From the NCBI GenBank assembly GCA_963593685.1, contig CAVBBP010000033.1:1-30709 (forward strand): a DNA stretch of 30,709 nucleotides, read 5' to 3'. Within the stretch, counting starts at the first letter, position 1, and the number at the start of each line of letters is the position of its first letter. A model generated the notes under the pieces. The model saw only the letters and a program-made list of their open reading frames with translations. It was not told the DNA's origin and searched no databases. Positions 21,984 through 30,594 of this stretch are shown one piece after another. Origin of the DNA: W0P28-013 sp963593685 (GTDB taxonomy: Bacteria > Bacteroidota > Bacteroidia > Bacteroidales > Paludibacteraceae). A program made the position numbers and the translations under genes.

Positions 21984-22742
21984 ATGAGAAAATCAACGAC
22001 TTTTTCGGTCTTGTGCTGTGCGGCAATGATGTTTGTCTCTTGCGATAAAAACAACGAACCAGCCAATGGTCATGAGTATGTGGACTTGGGTTTAAGTGTG
22101 AAATGGGCAACCTGTAATTTGGGTGCAAATAAACCTGAACAAGAAGGATGTCTTTATGCTTGGGGAGAAACACAAACAAAAGAGCGTTTTGGCGAAGATA
22201 ATTATAAATGGGGTAGATATCAATGCGTTCAAGTTTATAGGTGTACAAATTGCACAAGTTATGTAGATTGCAAATATGTAGAGGAATGCAGTATGAAATA
22301 TACAAAATATTGTCGTAATTCTAAAAATGGGTATTGTTATAATTCTGAATATGAAGAAGATGGCTTTGTCGACAATAAAACTGTGTTGGAGAAGGAAGAC
22401 GATGCTGCGTATGTACAATGGGGAGGAAAATGGCGTATGCCAACTGTAGAAGAATGGGAAGAATTAATAGAAAATTGTATATGGACATGGGCAACAAAAA
22501 ATGGTATTGTCGGTTATGAGGTAAAAAGCAAACAGAATAGTAATTCTATTTTTATTCCTATTAACGCTTACTTTGACGACGACTGTAACGAATTTACTCG
22601 TGAAGAAGAAGGATGGTATTGGAGTAAATCGTCCGATGTTGATGACTGTCCATTCGTCCTAACATTTGATAAAAGAATAATTGAAACGAGTTCAGACATG
22701 GACAGAAGTTGTGGACTTGCCATTCGCCCAGTGTTGAGATAG
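21984..22742 (+). CDS. FISUMP-domain lipoprotein with a Cys-rich insert
   Basis: The 252-residue lipoprotein has a signal peptide ending MMFVSC (lipidated Cys19 or 20) and a FISUMP domain: YVDLGLSVKWATCNLGANKPE, YAWGE, WRMPTVEEWEELI, WTWATKNGIVGYEV and the terminal AIRPVLR. Compared with the paralogue at 14170 it carries an extra stretch near residues 87-127 with six Cys (CTNC, then single Cys every six to eight residues), which would give disulfides or a metal site at the cell surface. Base composition is clearly more AT-rich than neighbouring genes, with many AAT, TAT and AAA codons, suggesting recent arrival or different selection. No promoter is visible in the 64 bases after the RNA 2 terminator, so transcription may come by readthrough. 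Function of the family is unknown. Confidence 0.85.
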   Translation: MRKSTTFSVLCCAAMMFVSCDKNNEPANGHEYVDLGLSVKWATCNLGANKPEQEGCLYAWGETQTKERFGEDNYKWGRYQCVQVYRCTNCTSYVDCKYVEECSMKYTKYCRNSKNGYCYNSEYEEDGFVDNKTVLEKEDDAAYVQWGGKWRMPTVEEWEELIENCIWTWATKNGIVGYEVKSKQNSNSIFIPINAYFDDDCNEFTREEEGWYWSKSSDVDDCPFVLTFDKRIIETSSDMDRSCGLAIRPVLR

Positions 22743-23330
22743 ATAACAAAATCAAATTCACAATTTGGATTGTAGGGACGTGGCATGCCGCGTCCCTACT
22801 GTTAAACAATCAACAATGTAGAGCCGTCACACTGTGGCGGCTCTACGGTTGTTATGCAGAATGCGGTGGAAACGGCCGAATTCATAATTCTAAATTCAAA
22901 ATTCATAATTCAACATTGGCATTAACCCCCTCCGCTTCGCTCGTCCCCCTATCTTTTCGCTTTGCTCCAAGCAGGGGGACAGAATCGCGTTGGTGTTGGT
23001 TTGTGAGGTTTATTTCTAGTTTCTGGTTACGCAAAAGTCATTGTCTTTTGTCTATAACCTATAACCTATAACCTCTCATTGTCAATTGTTTGTCCGATTC
23101 TCTCCCCCTGCTGCGCAGCAGATAGGGGGAGTACCCACGCAGTGGGGGAAGGGGTTGAAAACGATTTACAAATTTACAGATTGACAAATTTATTCGGTTC
23201 AACAATTCAACGATTCAACGCTTCAACAAATAACCAAATCCACGAAAATCCAAAAAAAATCAAAAAAAAAGTGTGAAGACAGGTAGGGTTTTTGCGCTTT
23301 TTTTTGTCTTTATAGTGTAGGTGCTTGCAA
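22743..23330. repeat. Repeat-filled gap before the T9SS cargo unit
   Basis: No gene supported. Features in order: a 28-base near-perfect palindrome at 22772-22799 (arms GTAGGGACG(T/C)GGCA), a second palindrome at 22818-22846 (arms GTAGAGCCG(T/C)CACA), and TTCATAATTC repeats. Next come CCCCCT blocks related to the CCCCTT repeats (22925-22985 and 23100-23160, the latter with CTGCTGCGCAGCAG), then TTCAACGATTCAACG units. Short frames across it translate the repeats. Confidence 0.75.
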
Positions 23331-23338
23331 AATTTTTG

Positions 23339-23346
23339 TATCTTTG
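23339..23346 (+). promoter_or_regulatory. Candidate -7 box for the 23375-29013 unit
   Basis: TATCTTTG, 28 bases before the start codon at 23375. No TTTG lies at the usual distance, so the -33 part is weak. Confidence 0.5.
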
Positions 23347-23374
23347 CAAGCGATGTTGTAGAGGAACCGATACC

Positions 23375-23851
23375 ATGAAACACGCTCTACGGCTGTTGGC
23401 CGCCCTCTTGCTGATGGCGTTTGTAAACACCACGGCATCGGCAGATGCGTATGTTGTGCAGGGAATGTACGACTACCAGCGTGCATACGGTTTCCAAACT
23501 ACCCAACGACAGGCGGAATACACGCCATTCCAATCCTATTCGCAGCAACATTCGATGACGCGCTCGGCGCAAACGCGGAGCACGAACGGACTTGTAACGC
23601 CATTCAGCGGTGCTGCCTCGCCCTATTCGGGAGCGGCCTACTCGCCGAGCCTCGCCAGCAGCGACGACGATGACGACGACTGGGGTACAGGCGGCTCAAG
23701 CGGTTTCGATGGCGCTGGCGAACCGGGCGACAACTTCAAACAGCCGCTCGGCGCACCACTGGTGCTGCTGCTCTTTGCCGCACTCTACGGAGTGGCAAAA
23801 CTCTTTTCCATGCACAAAACCAAAATCAAAACCAAAACCAAAACACAATAG
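23375..23851 (+). CDS. Small secreted or membrane-tethered protein next to the T9SS cargo
   Basis: No named family. The 158-residue product has a signal peptide (MKHALRLLAALLLMAFVNTTASA), then a Gln/Ser/Tyr-rich low-complexity section (about 30-95). A run of six Asp (DDDDDDWGTGGSSG) follows, then PLGAPLVLLLFAALYGVAKLF, a single C-terminal hydrophobic helix introduced by Pro-Leu-Gly, and a tail KTKIKTKTKTQ made by an AAAACC(A) codon repeat. Small proteins of this design, ending in a PLG/PIG-hydrophobic helix, occur in Bacteroidales next to large secreted proteins; their job is not known to me. The chosen start at 23375 gives the signal peptide; the frame extends upstream to 23321, before the promoter. 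The next gene begins two bases after its stop. Confidence 0.75.
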   Translation: MKHALRLLAALLLMAFVNTTASADAYVVQGMYDYQRAYGFQTTQRQAEYTPFQSYSQQHSMTRSAQTRSTNGLVTPFSGAASPYSGAAYSPSLASSDDDDDDWGTGGSSGFDGAGEPGDNFKQPLGAPLVLLLFAALYGVAKLFSMHKTKIKTKTKTQ

Positions 23852-23853
23852 CG

Positions 23854-26800
23854 ATGATGAGTTTTTTCGACAATATACGGCGAATTGCGCTGCTTGCCGC
23901 ACTGGCACTCTGCTGCGGTAGTGCGTGGGCAGGCGCAGGTTTCTGGGATAGTAATGCGGTCAAGTCGTTGGCCATCAAGGTCGATGGCACATCGAAAACC
24001 TATACTTGGAACAAAACAGGGGCTTCGGCAGTTAGTTTGGGCGCAATCGAATCGCTCTCTATCACTTCGTACGAGGTGAATGTTTGGAAAGATGGAGATA
24101 ACAAGGGCAATATCTGCACAAGCAAAATGCAGTATCGTGTTTACAAAAGTGGCGGAACGGCAGGCGATTGGCAAAACATTGAAGGCACTTGGAAAAGCAA
24201 CAATGGCAATGGCCAAGTTTGGGGAACGACATCAAATGTGAATAAAGATGTAACTCCTACGGAATCAGGTAGTTATAAACTCGAAATGCAATTCATTTCT
24301 ACAGGGAGTAACAGCAGTAACGATTGTAGTACAACTTTCACCCTCAACAATGGCGGAAATTACTATATTATCAATTTTGAAATTGTTTCGACCACTCCTA
24401 CCTACACTGTTTCCGTAACCAACGGTACTGCCTCAGCAGCCACTGTGGCGGAAGGAGGCTCTGTTACGCTTACGGCCAATACAGCGTCTGATTGTCAGCA
24501 GTTTACAGGATGGACGCTGTCGGGCGCAAGCGTTTCGGATTTGACTGTAACGCCGCTCACCATCAGCAATGTGCAGGACAACATTACCGCCACGGCAAAT
24601 TACTCTGCCATCGCGGTGCCATCGTCGATTTCGATAGGACTTTCGGCCGAAAGCATCGAGCAGATGCAGTCGGTAACCGTTACGCCCACGCCGTCGCCAA
24701 GCGTTTCGGGCATTTCGTACACCTATCAGTACAAAAAATCGGACGCCAGCAGTTGGACTACCGCCTCGTCGGCTGCCATCACGCTAGACGATGCGGGCAG
24801 TTACGCCGTGCGCGTGGTCGGCAAGGTGTCGGGCTGTAGCACCGAAATCACTTCCGAAGAAAAAACGGTAACAGTAACGGCTCTGCCCGGGACAACTATT
24901 CATGTAAAATTTCCGTCAGCATGGTTTAGCAGTTATTCAACCCCAGCGATTTGGTATTGGACGAATACTACTGATGGTAAGGAAGGGGTAATGACCTACG
25001 AATTTGACGATGCTGATGGCGGAAAATGGTACAGTTTTGAAATTCCTTATGGGAAAACGGGTTTTTTGCTTAGACCTTCTTCTTCTTGGGGGTGGAAAAC
25101 AGCGGATATGACAACTCCTTCTGCTGAAACTTGTTATAGTGTTGTAACTACAAGTGGTCAGGCCGCTACCGTTATCGATTGTGTGGAGCCGCCAGTCTAT
25201 TACTCCGTTTCTGTTACCAACGGCTCGGCCTCGGCTACTTCGGTGCTGGCAGGAAGTTCTGTTACGCTTACGGCCAATACAGCGTCTGATTGTCAGCAAT
25301 TTACGAGTTGGACGCTGTCGGGCGCAACCGTTTCGGACTTGACTGTAACGCCGCTCACCATCAGCAATGTGCAGGCCGACATTACCGCCACGGCAAATTA
25401 CTCTGCCATCGCGCTGCCATCGTCGATTTCGATAGGACTTTCGGCCGAAAGCATCGAGCAGATGCAGTCGGTAACCGTTACGCCCACGCCGTCGCCAAGC
25501 GTTTCGGGCATTTCGTACACCTATCAGTACAAAAAATCGGACGCCAGCAGTTGGACTACCGCCTCGTCGGCTGCCATCACGCTAGACGATGCGGGCAGTT
25601 ACGCCGTGCGCGTGGTCGGCAAGGTGTCGGGCTGTAGCACCGAAATCACTTCCGAAGAAAAAACGGTAACAGTAACGGCTCTGCCCGAGGTTACCATTCA
25701 TGGCAACTTCCCAGCGGCGTGGTTCACAAACAATGCGGGCTACACGCCGTATATCTATTGGTGGAATGGCAGTACCAACGGTTTCATCGAGATGACCTAC
25801 GAAACGACCAGTAGCGACGGCTCGAAATGGTATAGCGTTTCGCTGCCAGGCATTACTCAAGAATTCAAATTCTGCCGTGGAAATAACGAGTGGAATTGGC
25901 AGAACAATAACAATCTTTCTATGCCAAGTGCCGAAACTTGCTACCAACTTTCGGCAGAAAGCAACCAAGCCGCTACCATCACCGACTGTCCTGCGCCGTC
26001 GCTGACCTTCTCATCGAGCGAGGGCACGCAGTTTGTGCTTGGCACCACCACCACACTGACTGCCGCCACCAGCAATTTCACAGGCGAAATCGTTTACACC
26101 ATCAGCATCGACGGCACGCAGGTATCGAGCAAAAATGCCTACAGTTGGACACCAACCACCGCTGGCACTTACACCGCTGTTGCCACCGCATCGAACGGCA
26201 CAGAAACGCTTACGGAAAGTTTGCAAATAACTGTGGTTCAGTCGGTTACGGTATATTTCCGCCGCCCAAAAGGCACTGAAGGCTTCGGCAATATCAGTGG
26301 TTGGACGCAAGGCACACCCGAACTGTATGCCGTTTCGACCTACACATCGGGCGAGTACTATTTCAGCCTATTTACCAAGTACGCCATGAATCACTATGTA
26401 ACCGACGATAACGGCTACGAGTGGTTTTCGGCCAGCAATATCCCCGAAGGCAAGCAGATTTTCTTTTTCGATGGCAATTCGGCGCACACATACCCCAATT
26501 ATCCCCATTATAGTGCCTCGACAGTGCTTGTTTCTGCGGAAAATACTTGTTACACTATCGAATCTCAGCAGCGTTCAGACCCCAACCGCTTTGTGCTGAC
26601 CACGGGCAACTGTCCTGTGATTTCGGGGCGTTACCGCTTGCGCAGTGAAACCCGCGATGGGCGCACTTTTTACTCGAATATCGGCGCGCTCTCCGACACA
26701 CTTTCGGTCTATGTGGCGGGCAGTCTTTATCTCGAAAAATACAACGATGGCAGTTGGAGCGATTCGTTGCAACTGACGCTCCCCACCGCGCTTGATTCGC

Positions 26801-29013
26801 TGCTGATAATCAGCACATACGCTGACAATCAGATTACTTTGGCTCCGTATGTTGGCGACATCTATGTGCGTACCGATGGTGCCAATGGCGGCTGGGTCAA
26901 TTACATTTGCAGCGACAACCGCATGACCAACTGGGCACCAAACCGCGCGCTGGCCAGCGAATACTACAACTACTATTGGGTGAAATGGCTCGAACAAAAT
27001 AAGAATCTGAAAGCCGCTGTGGCCAACCGTTTCAATCCGAGCATTGCTAACGAATTGGGCGATTTTGTGCTGTCGAGTGCTGGTGCCAACACCCGTTTTG
27101 CCTACGATGCACCATCGAACAGATTTTATCGCAACATGATTGGCGGCGCAGGCACAACAAAATTTGTGGAGATAACCGAAGTGAGCGTCGGCGACGCAGG
27201 ACACCTTATTTATATGGACAGCACCAAAACCGATCCTGTGGCGTATCAGGGCAACGACGGCCGTCTGCTCACCGATGTGTCGAACTGGAACTACTACATC
27301 GACACCTACTGTTTCCCCGGTGCCACGGTACACATGGAGGGCACGCAAGCCGATGCTGGCACACAGGTGTTGGTCGATAGTTTGGTGGTGCTGCGCGGCG
27401 AAACATTCCCCGAAAAGCCCTACCGTGTGCGGCTCATCTATCTGTTTGCCCAAAACCGCATAGTGCATGCATGGTTGCCCGATGGCGAATACGACGATGA
27501 CTACGATATTGGTTCGGGCGTGCTGTTTGTGCGCGAAGACGACGAACTGAAAAACACGCTCTCGATGTCGGAAACGGCTGGCGCAAAAGTCATCGCCGAC
27601 CGCATATATATGTGCCTCGAGATAAACAAATCGAACTGGCAGCAAAAACGCGCCGTGAAGCAGCAAGTCTATTTCTTCTCGCTACCATACACCTGCAAAA
27701 TCAGCGACATCTACGGCAGTTTCGACCAAACCGACTACGGCACCAAGTGGATTATTCAACGCTACCGTGGCGACTTGCGCGCGAAATACGGTCTTGTGGG
27801 CGACACAACCTATTGGGCGACCATGAAACCGACGGCAACGCTCGAAGCCAATCGCGGCTATGTGCTGCTCACCAATTTCGAGGAGAGCGACTTCAAAGAA
27901 GCCTCGGGCGTGTCGCGTTTGCGCCTCTATTTCCCGTCGGTCGGCACCGATTTTGTCTTCGAATACAAAGCGTCAGCCACATCGACACTCGACTCCTATC
28001 CTTGCACCATCAACATTCCCGATTCGCTGGTCGAATATGGCAATGGCGACCGTCGCCAACTCGACAACGACTGGCATGTGATTGGCATTCCCGGTTTTCT
28101 TCCGATGCAAGTGGCGAATGTCGGGCTCGACCCAAGTGCGCTCAACTATGTGTACGAATACACCATGCGCTCGTCGGCCGATGCCAAGTTGTCGAGCCAA
28201 TACGCACTCTACAGCACCTCCGACGATTTTGTGATGAAACCGTTCTACTCCTATTTTGTGCAGTATGCTGGCGACATCACATGGAGTGCCTATACCGATG
28301 TAGCGCCACGGTCGGCACCTGCTGCGCCGCGCGCCAAAGCCGTTTCGCCCGTGCCAACCGAGCGTTATCCGCTGACCATTGCGCACACTTCGGGCGCAGC
28401 CGACCGCATGTACATCACGCTCTCCGACGACGGAACTACCGACATTGTGAGCAACCGCGATGTGCTGAAAATGCTGACTACGGGCCATGCGTTCCCGCAG
28501 ATGTACGCGCTTTTCGGCAAGGAGAAATTTGCGGCTCTCGACCTGCCAAAGGCGACGCAAACCATTAAACTCGGGCTCTATTTTGGCAGTGATGGGCAAT
28601 ATACCATTGCGCTGGCCGACAACGCCACGCAGCAGGCCGAAAGGGTGCTGCTCCACGACAAAATGCTCGGTCAATTCTGCGATTTGGCGCAAGGCGACTA
28701 CACTTTCGAGGCGACTGTAGGCACGAACAACGACCGTTTTGAACTCACCATTAGCCGCAAATCGAGCGTCGTTACCGAGCGTCCCGAGGCGACTGCGAGT
28801 GCCGTTGAACTGTTTGGCATCGATGGGCAGTTGCGTGCGGTCAATCTTGCCAATGGCGACTGCGTGCGCTTGTACGATGCCGTTGGGCGACTTGTAGCGA
28901 GCCGTCGCGCCGCTGGCGGACAAGTGGCGTTCGATGCGCTGCACGCTGGCGTTTACATTGTCGTAATCGACACCGCCAATGACCACATCGCACAAAAAGT
29001 CGTGGTAAAATAA
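23854..29013 (+). CDS. Very large T9SS cargo with repeated InlB-like, Ig-like and starch-binding-like modules
   Basis: The 1719-residue protein has a signal peptide (ends SAWA, about residue 27) and a C-terminal type A sorting domain (about 1655-1719: LYDAVGRLVAS, then HAGVYIVVID and a final VVVK), so it should pass the outer membrane by T9SS and be anchored or released. Modules in order: a unique N-terminal beta domain (28-180); an InlB-like divergent repeat (182-251, YTVSVTNG to ATANYS); an Ig-like domain (252-347); and a module resembling CBM26 starch-binding domains (348-444, with aromatic-rich AIWYWTN and KWYSFEIP). A second set of the three follows at 449-517, 518-613 and 613-712, then another Ig-like domain (713-796), a third CBM26-like module (796-920), and about 735 residues I do not recognise. 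No catalytic motif is evident. The CBM identity rests on pattern likeness. Confidence 0.85.
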   Translation: MMSFFDNIRRIALLAALALCCGSAWAGAGFWDSNAVKSLAIKVDGTSKTYTWNKTGASAVSLGAIESLSITSYEVNVWKDGDNKGNICTSKMQYRVYKSGGTAGDWQNIEGTWKSNNGNGQVWGTTSNVNKDVTPTESGSYKLEMQFISTGSNSSNDCSTTFTLNNGGNYYIINFEIVSTTPTYTVSVTNGTASAATVAEGGSVTLTANTASDCQQFTGWTLSGASVSDLTVTPLTISNVQDNITATANYSAIAVPSSISIGLSAESIEQMQSVTVTPTPSPSVSGISYTYQYKKSDASSWTTASSAAITLDDAGSYAVRVVGKVSGCSTEITSEEKTVTVTALPGTTIHVKFPSAWFSSYSTPAIWYWTNTTDGKEGVMTYEFDDADGGKWYSFEIPYGKTGFLLRPSSSWGWKTADMTTPSAETCYSVVTTSGQAATVIDCVEPPVYYSVSVTNGSASATSVLAGSSVTLTANTASDCQQFTSWTLSGATVSDLTVTPLTISNVQADITATANYSAIALPSSISIGLSAESIEQMQSVTVTPTPSPSVSGISYTYQYKKSDASSWTTASSAAITLDDAGSYAVRVVGKVSGCSTEITSEEKTVTVTALPEVTIHGNFPAAWFTNNAGYTPYIYWWNGSTNGFIEMTYETTSSDGSKWYSVSLPGITQEFKFCRGNNEWNWQNNNNLSMPSAETCYQLSAESNQAATITDCPAPSLTFSSSEGTQFVLGTTTTLTAATSNFTGEIVYTISIDGTQVSSKNAYSWTPTTAGTYTAVATASNGTETLTESLQITVVQSVTVYFRRPKGTEGFGNISGWTQGTPELYAVSTYTSGEYYFSLFTKYAMNHYVTDDNGYEWFSASNIPEGKQIFFFDGNSAHTYPNYPHYSASTVLVSAENTCYTIESQQRSDPNRFVLTTGNCPVISGRYRLRSETRDGRTFYSNIGALSDTLSVYVAGSLYLEKYNDGSWSDSLQLTLPTALDSLLIISTYADNQITLAPYVGDIYVRTDGANGGWVNYICSDNRMTNWAPNRALASEYYNYYWVKWLEQNKNLKAAVANRFNPSIANELGDFVLSSAGANTRFAYDAPSNRFYRNMIGGAGTTKFVEITEVSVGDAGHLIYMDSTKTDPVAYQGNDGRLLTDVSNWNYYIDTYCFPGATVHMEGTQADAGTQVLVDSLVVLRGETFPEKPYRVRLIYLFAQNRIVHAWLPDGEYDDDYDIGSGVLFVREDDELKNTLSMSETAGAKVIADRIYMCLEINKSNWQQKRAVKQQVYFFSLPYTCKISDIYGSFDQTDYGTKWIIQRYRGDLRAKYGLVGDTTYWATMKPTATLEANRGYVLLTNFEESDFKEASGVSRLRLYFPSVGTDFVFEYKASATSTLDSYPCTINIPDSLVEYGNGDRRQLDNDWHVIGIPGFLPMQVANVGLDPSALNYVYEYTMRSSADAKLSSQYALYSTSDDFVMKPFYSYFVQYAGDITWSAYTDVAPRSAPAAPRAKAVSPVPTERYPLTIAHTSGAADRMYITLSDDGTTDIVSNRDVLKMLTTGHAFPQMYALFGKEKFAALDLPKATQTIKLGLYFGSDGQYTIALADNATQQAERVLLHDKMLGQFCDLAQGDYTFEATVGTNNDRFELTISRKSSVVTERPEATASAVELFGIDGQLRAVNLANGDCVRLYDAVGRLVASRRAAGGQVAFDALHAGVYIVVIDTANDHIAQKVVVK
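24460..24889 (+). repeat. 430-bp direct repeat inside the T9SS cargo gene, first copy
   Basis: Nearly identical to 25258-25687, offset 798 bases (266 codons, in frame). The differences I see are clustered in the first 160 bases; the rest appears identical. It covers most of one InlB-like domain and a whole Ig-like domain. Confidence 0.92.
25258..25687 (+). repeat. 430-bp direct repeat inside the T9SS cargo gene, second copy
   Basis: Second copy of 24460-24889. The intervening CBM26-like segments are by contrast clearly diverged, so recent duplication or gene conversion has acted on this part only. Confidence 0.92.
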
Positions 29014-29039
29014 TTGATAATGGACAATGGATAATATAG

Positions 29040-29066
29040 GGACGCACCGAGTGCGTCCTTTTTTTT
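29040..29066 (+). terminator. Terminator of the T9SS cargo gene, built from a dispersed palindrome
   Basis: GGACGCACCGAGTGCGTCC (29040-29058) followed by eight T. It lies 27 bases after the stop. The same palindrome occurs at 1775, 5899 and 13930. Confidence 0.85.
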
Positions 29067-29096
29067 GTTGAATTATTAAGTCATTAAGTTATTTCC

Positions 29097-29212
29097 CAAC
29101 CCTTCCCCTGCCATTCGGCAGGTACTCCCCTTGAAAAGGGGAGAGGGCTGTACCAAGTTGGGGGCGAACCTGTCCCCTTTGCAAGGGGACGAGCGAAGCG
29201 GAGGAGTTAATA
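29097..29212. repeat. Paired-hairpin CCCCTT repeat
   Basis: About 115 bases matching 21303-21418: outer AACCCT / GGAGTTA arms, hairpins CTCCCCTT-GAA-AAGGGGAG and GTCCCCTT-TGC-AAGGGGAC, with ACCAAGTTGGG between. Confidence 0.85.
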
Positions 29213-29222
29213 CCAATTAAGA

Positions 29223-29683
29223 ATCATTACTGTCCGCTAAATGTTTTTGTGAGGTAAAAATCAGGGCTGGATTCCTTGTTTGGATTTCAGCCCTTTGGGG
29301 TTATCTTTGGATTGCAAAAATAAAAAACGATAACCATGAGCAAAAGTACACATTTCGGCGGGCAGCTGAATTTATCAGATTACACTGATAACCAACCTTT
29401 TACTGATGGTTTTGCAAAAACGCATCAAACGCTCGTGGAGTTTCTCTGGGCTGGCTACGATGGTTCGGATTGTGCTTATGTACTACTTCGACTACTACAG
29501 TTTCTTCGAACAGCCCGAAAAAGATTGGCAAAAACAGTGCGAAAAATTAAAAGAACGACCACCTGATCCGTCATTGTTTGATTGAGGGGGGCTTACTTTT
29601 CAAAAAAAACGCCCACAACACCGATTCATCGGCATTGCGGGCAACCTTTTTGCGCCCTCTCAACTTTTAGCGGACAGCAATAA
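29223..29683 (+). mobile_element. Decayed insertion sequence, copy 2
   Basis: Inverted ends ATCATTACTGTCCGCTAAA (from 29223) and TTTAGCGGACAGCAAT (to about 29681) match those of copy 1 at 3795-3974. Between them lie the start of a transposase gene and its last codons in a different frame; the length (about 460 bases) is far below that of a working element. A CCGAT/ATCGG hairpin near the 3' end probably terminated the transposase transcript. Confidence 0.8.
29336..29585 (+). pseudogene. Transposase remnant
   Basis: The 5' frame starts MSKSTHFGGQLNLSDY and runs to 29566. The genuine C-terminal part is in another frame and reads MYYFDYYSFFEQPEKDW, then KLKERPPDPSLFD with a stop at 29583-29585. 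The catalytic middle is absent, so this is an internally deleted, frameshifted gene. The family could not be settled from the two ends. The last codons are also kept in copy 1 (3832 onward). Confidence 0.75.
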
Positions 29684-29760
29684 AAAAATAATCATCGAAG
29701 CCAAGCAAAAGCGGAAATAACGCACGCTGCACACCTACGGCGCGCCAACTTGCGTACAGC

Positions 29761-29790
29761 AAAAAGACGGAAACGCACAGCGTTTCCGTC
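29761..29790 (-). terminator. Terminator of the Cys-rich lipoprotein gene
   Basis: GACGGAAACG (29766-29775) pairs with CGTTTCCGTC (29781-29790). On the minus strand it is followed by five T. It lies 28 bases past the stop codon. Confidence 0.85.
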
Positions 29791-29817
29791 TTTCGTTGTT
29801 GTCTGAATCAACCCTCG

Positions 29818-30336
29818 TTACTTTTTGTCGCAAGCGGGCTTTTCGGCTTTGCAGCAAGGTTTGTCGCCTTTTTTGCAGCATTTTTTCTCGCCTGCTTTGC
29901 AGCATTTGGGCGCGTCTTTTTTGCAGCACGGTTTGTCGATTTCTTCGAGCAGCGCCTTCTGTTCGGCAACGCTCAATTCGTCGATTTTCTCGAATTTGGC
30001 TTTGATTTCGGCGCATTTGGCTTCGCGTTCGGCGAGGCGAGCCACTTCGGCAGCGTGGTGTTCTTCGCATTTGGCAATGCGTTTTTCAACCAAGGCTTTG
30101 CGTTGTGCAATCAGAGCGGCTTGCTCTTCGGCAGCCAGTTCGTCGAATTTTTCCCATTTGACCATCATTTCGTCGATGGCGGCGCGCTCTTCTTCGCTCA
30201 ATTTGCAGCATTTGCCTTTTTCGGGGCGTTCGCAAGCGGGCTTTTCGGCCTCTTGTTTGTCGCACGCATTGCCGCAGCACGAGGCGCAGGTGATGATGGC
30301 CGCAACGGCACACATCGTCAAAAACAGTTTTTTCAT
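29818..30336 (-). CDS. Cys-rich lipoprotein with a CC octapeptide repeat
   Basis: I know no family for this. The 172-residue product has a lipoprotein-like signal peptide (MKKLFLTMCAVAAIITCASC; lipidated Cys17 or 20) and 19 Cys in all. The middle (about 45-133) is highly charged, Ala/Glu/Lys-rich and helical, and contains a twofold internal repeat (WEKFDELAAEEQAALIAQ and FEKIDELSVAEQKALLEE). The C-terminus has four consecutive octapeptides opening with Cys-Cys-Lys (CC at 137, 145, 153 and 161, then Cys169), encoded by a 24-base DNA repeat. It should be exported and membrane-anchored. The Cys pairs amid Lys suggest metal binding, thiol redox or disulfide cross-linking, which is inference. It is transcribed alone, with a terminator downstream; no promoter match was found upstream. 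Confidence 0.8.
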   Translation of the reverse strand: MKKLFLTMCAVAAIITCASCCGNACDKQEAEKPACERPEKGKCCKLSEEERAAIDEMMVKWEKFDELAAEEQAALIAQRKALVEKRIAKCEEHHAAEVARLAEREAKCAEIKAKFEKIDELSVAEQKALLEEIDKPCCKKDAPKCCKAGEKKCCKKGDKPCCKAEKPACDKK

Positions 30337-30594
30337 AGTTTTAAAAAATTAAAAGTGAATAATAGTGTAATTTCAGAGTTTCAGAGTTTCAGAATTTCAA
30401 AGTTTCAAGTTGGGCGGTGATCCTGTCGAACCGCAAATTTTCAAATCTCTACTGAATTGCTTTCAAATTTTGTGCAAATCTACCGTTTTTATGTCGTTTT
30501 TGCAAGTTTTTTGTCGATAAAATGTGCATTTTAACACTTTTTTATTCGCTTTTATGGGAATTTCTATAAAATTTCTCGCAAGTAAAATTTCCCG
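30337..30594. repeat. Non-coding gap right of the Cys-rich gene
   Basis: No gene seen. It has a short TTTCAGAG array (30371-30400) like the one at 13800, and AT-rich sequence beyond. A reverse-strand frame (30463-30672) runs from here into the edge repeat and has no support. Confidence 0.6.

Noticed and set aside
22709..23276. Two short open frames (22709-23071 and 23079-23276)
   Set aside because: They cover palindromes and CCCCT repeats; the translated sequence is repeat-derived and has no start signals.
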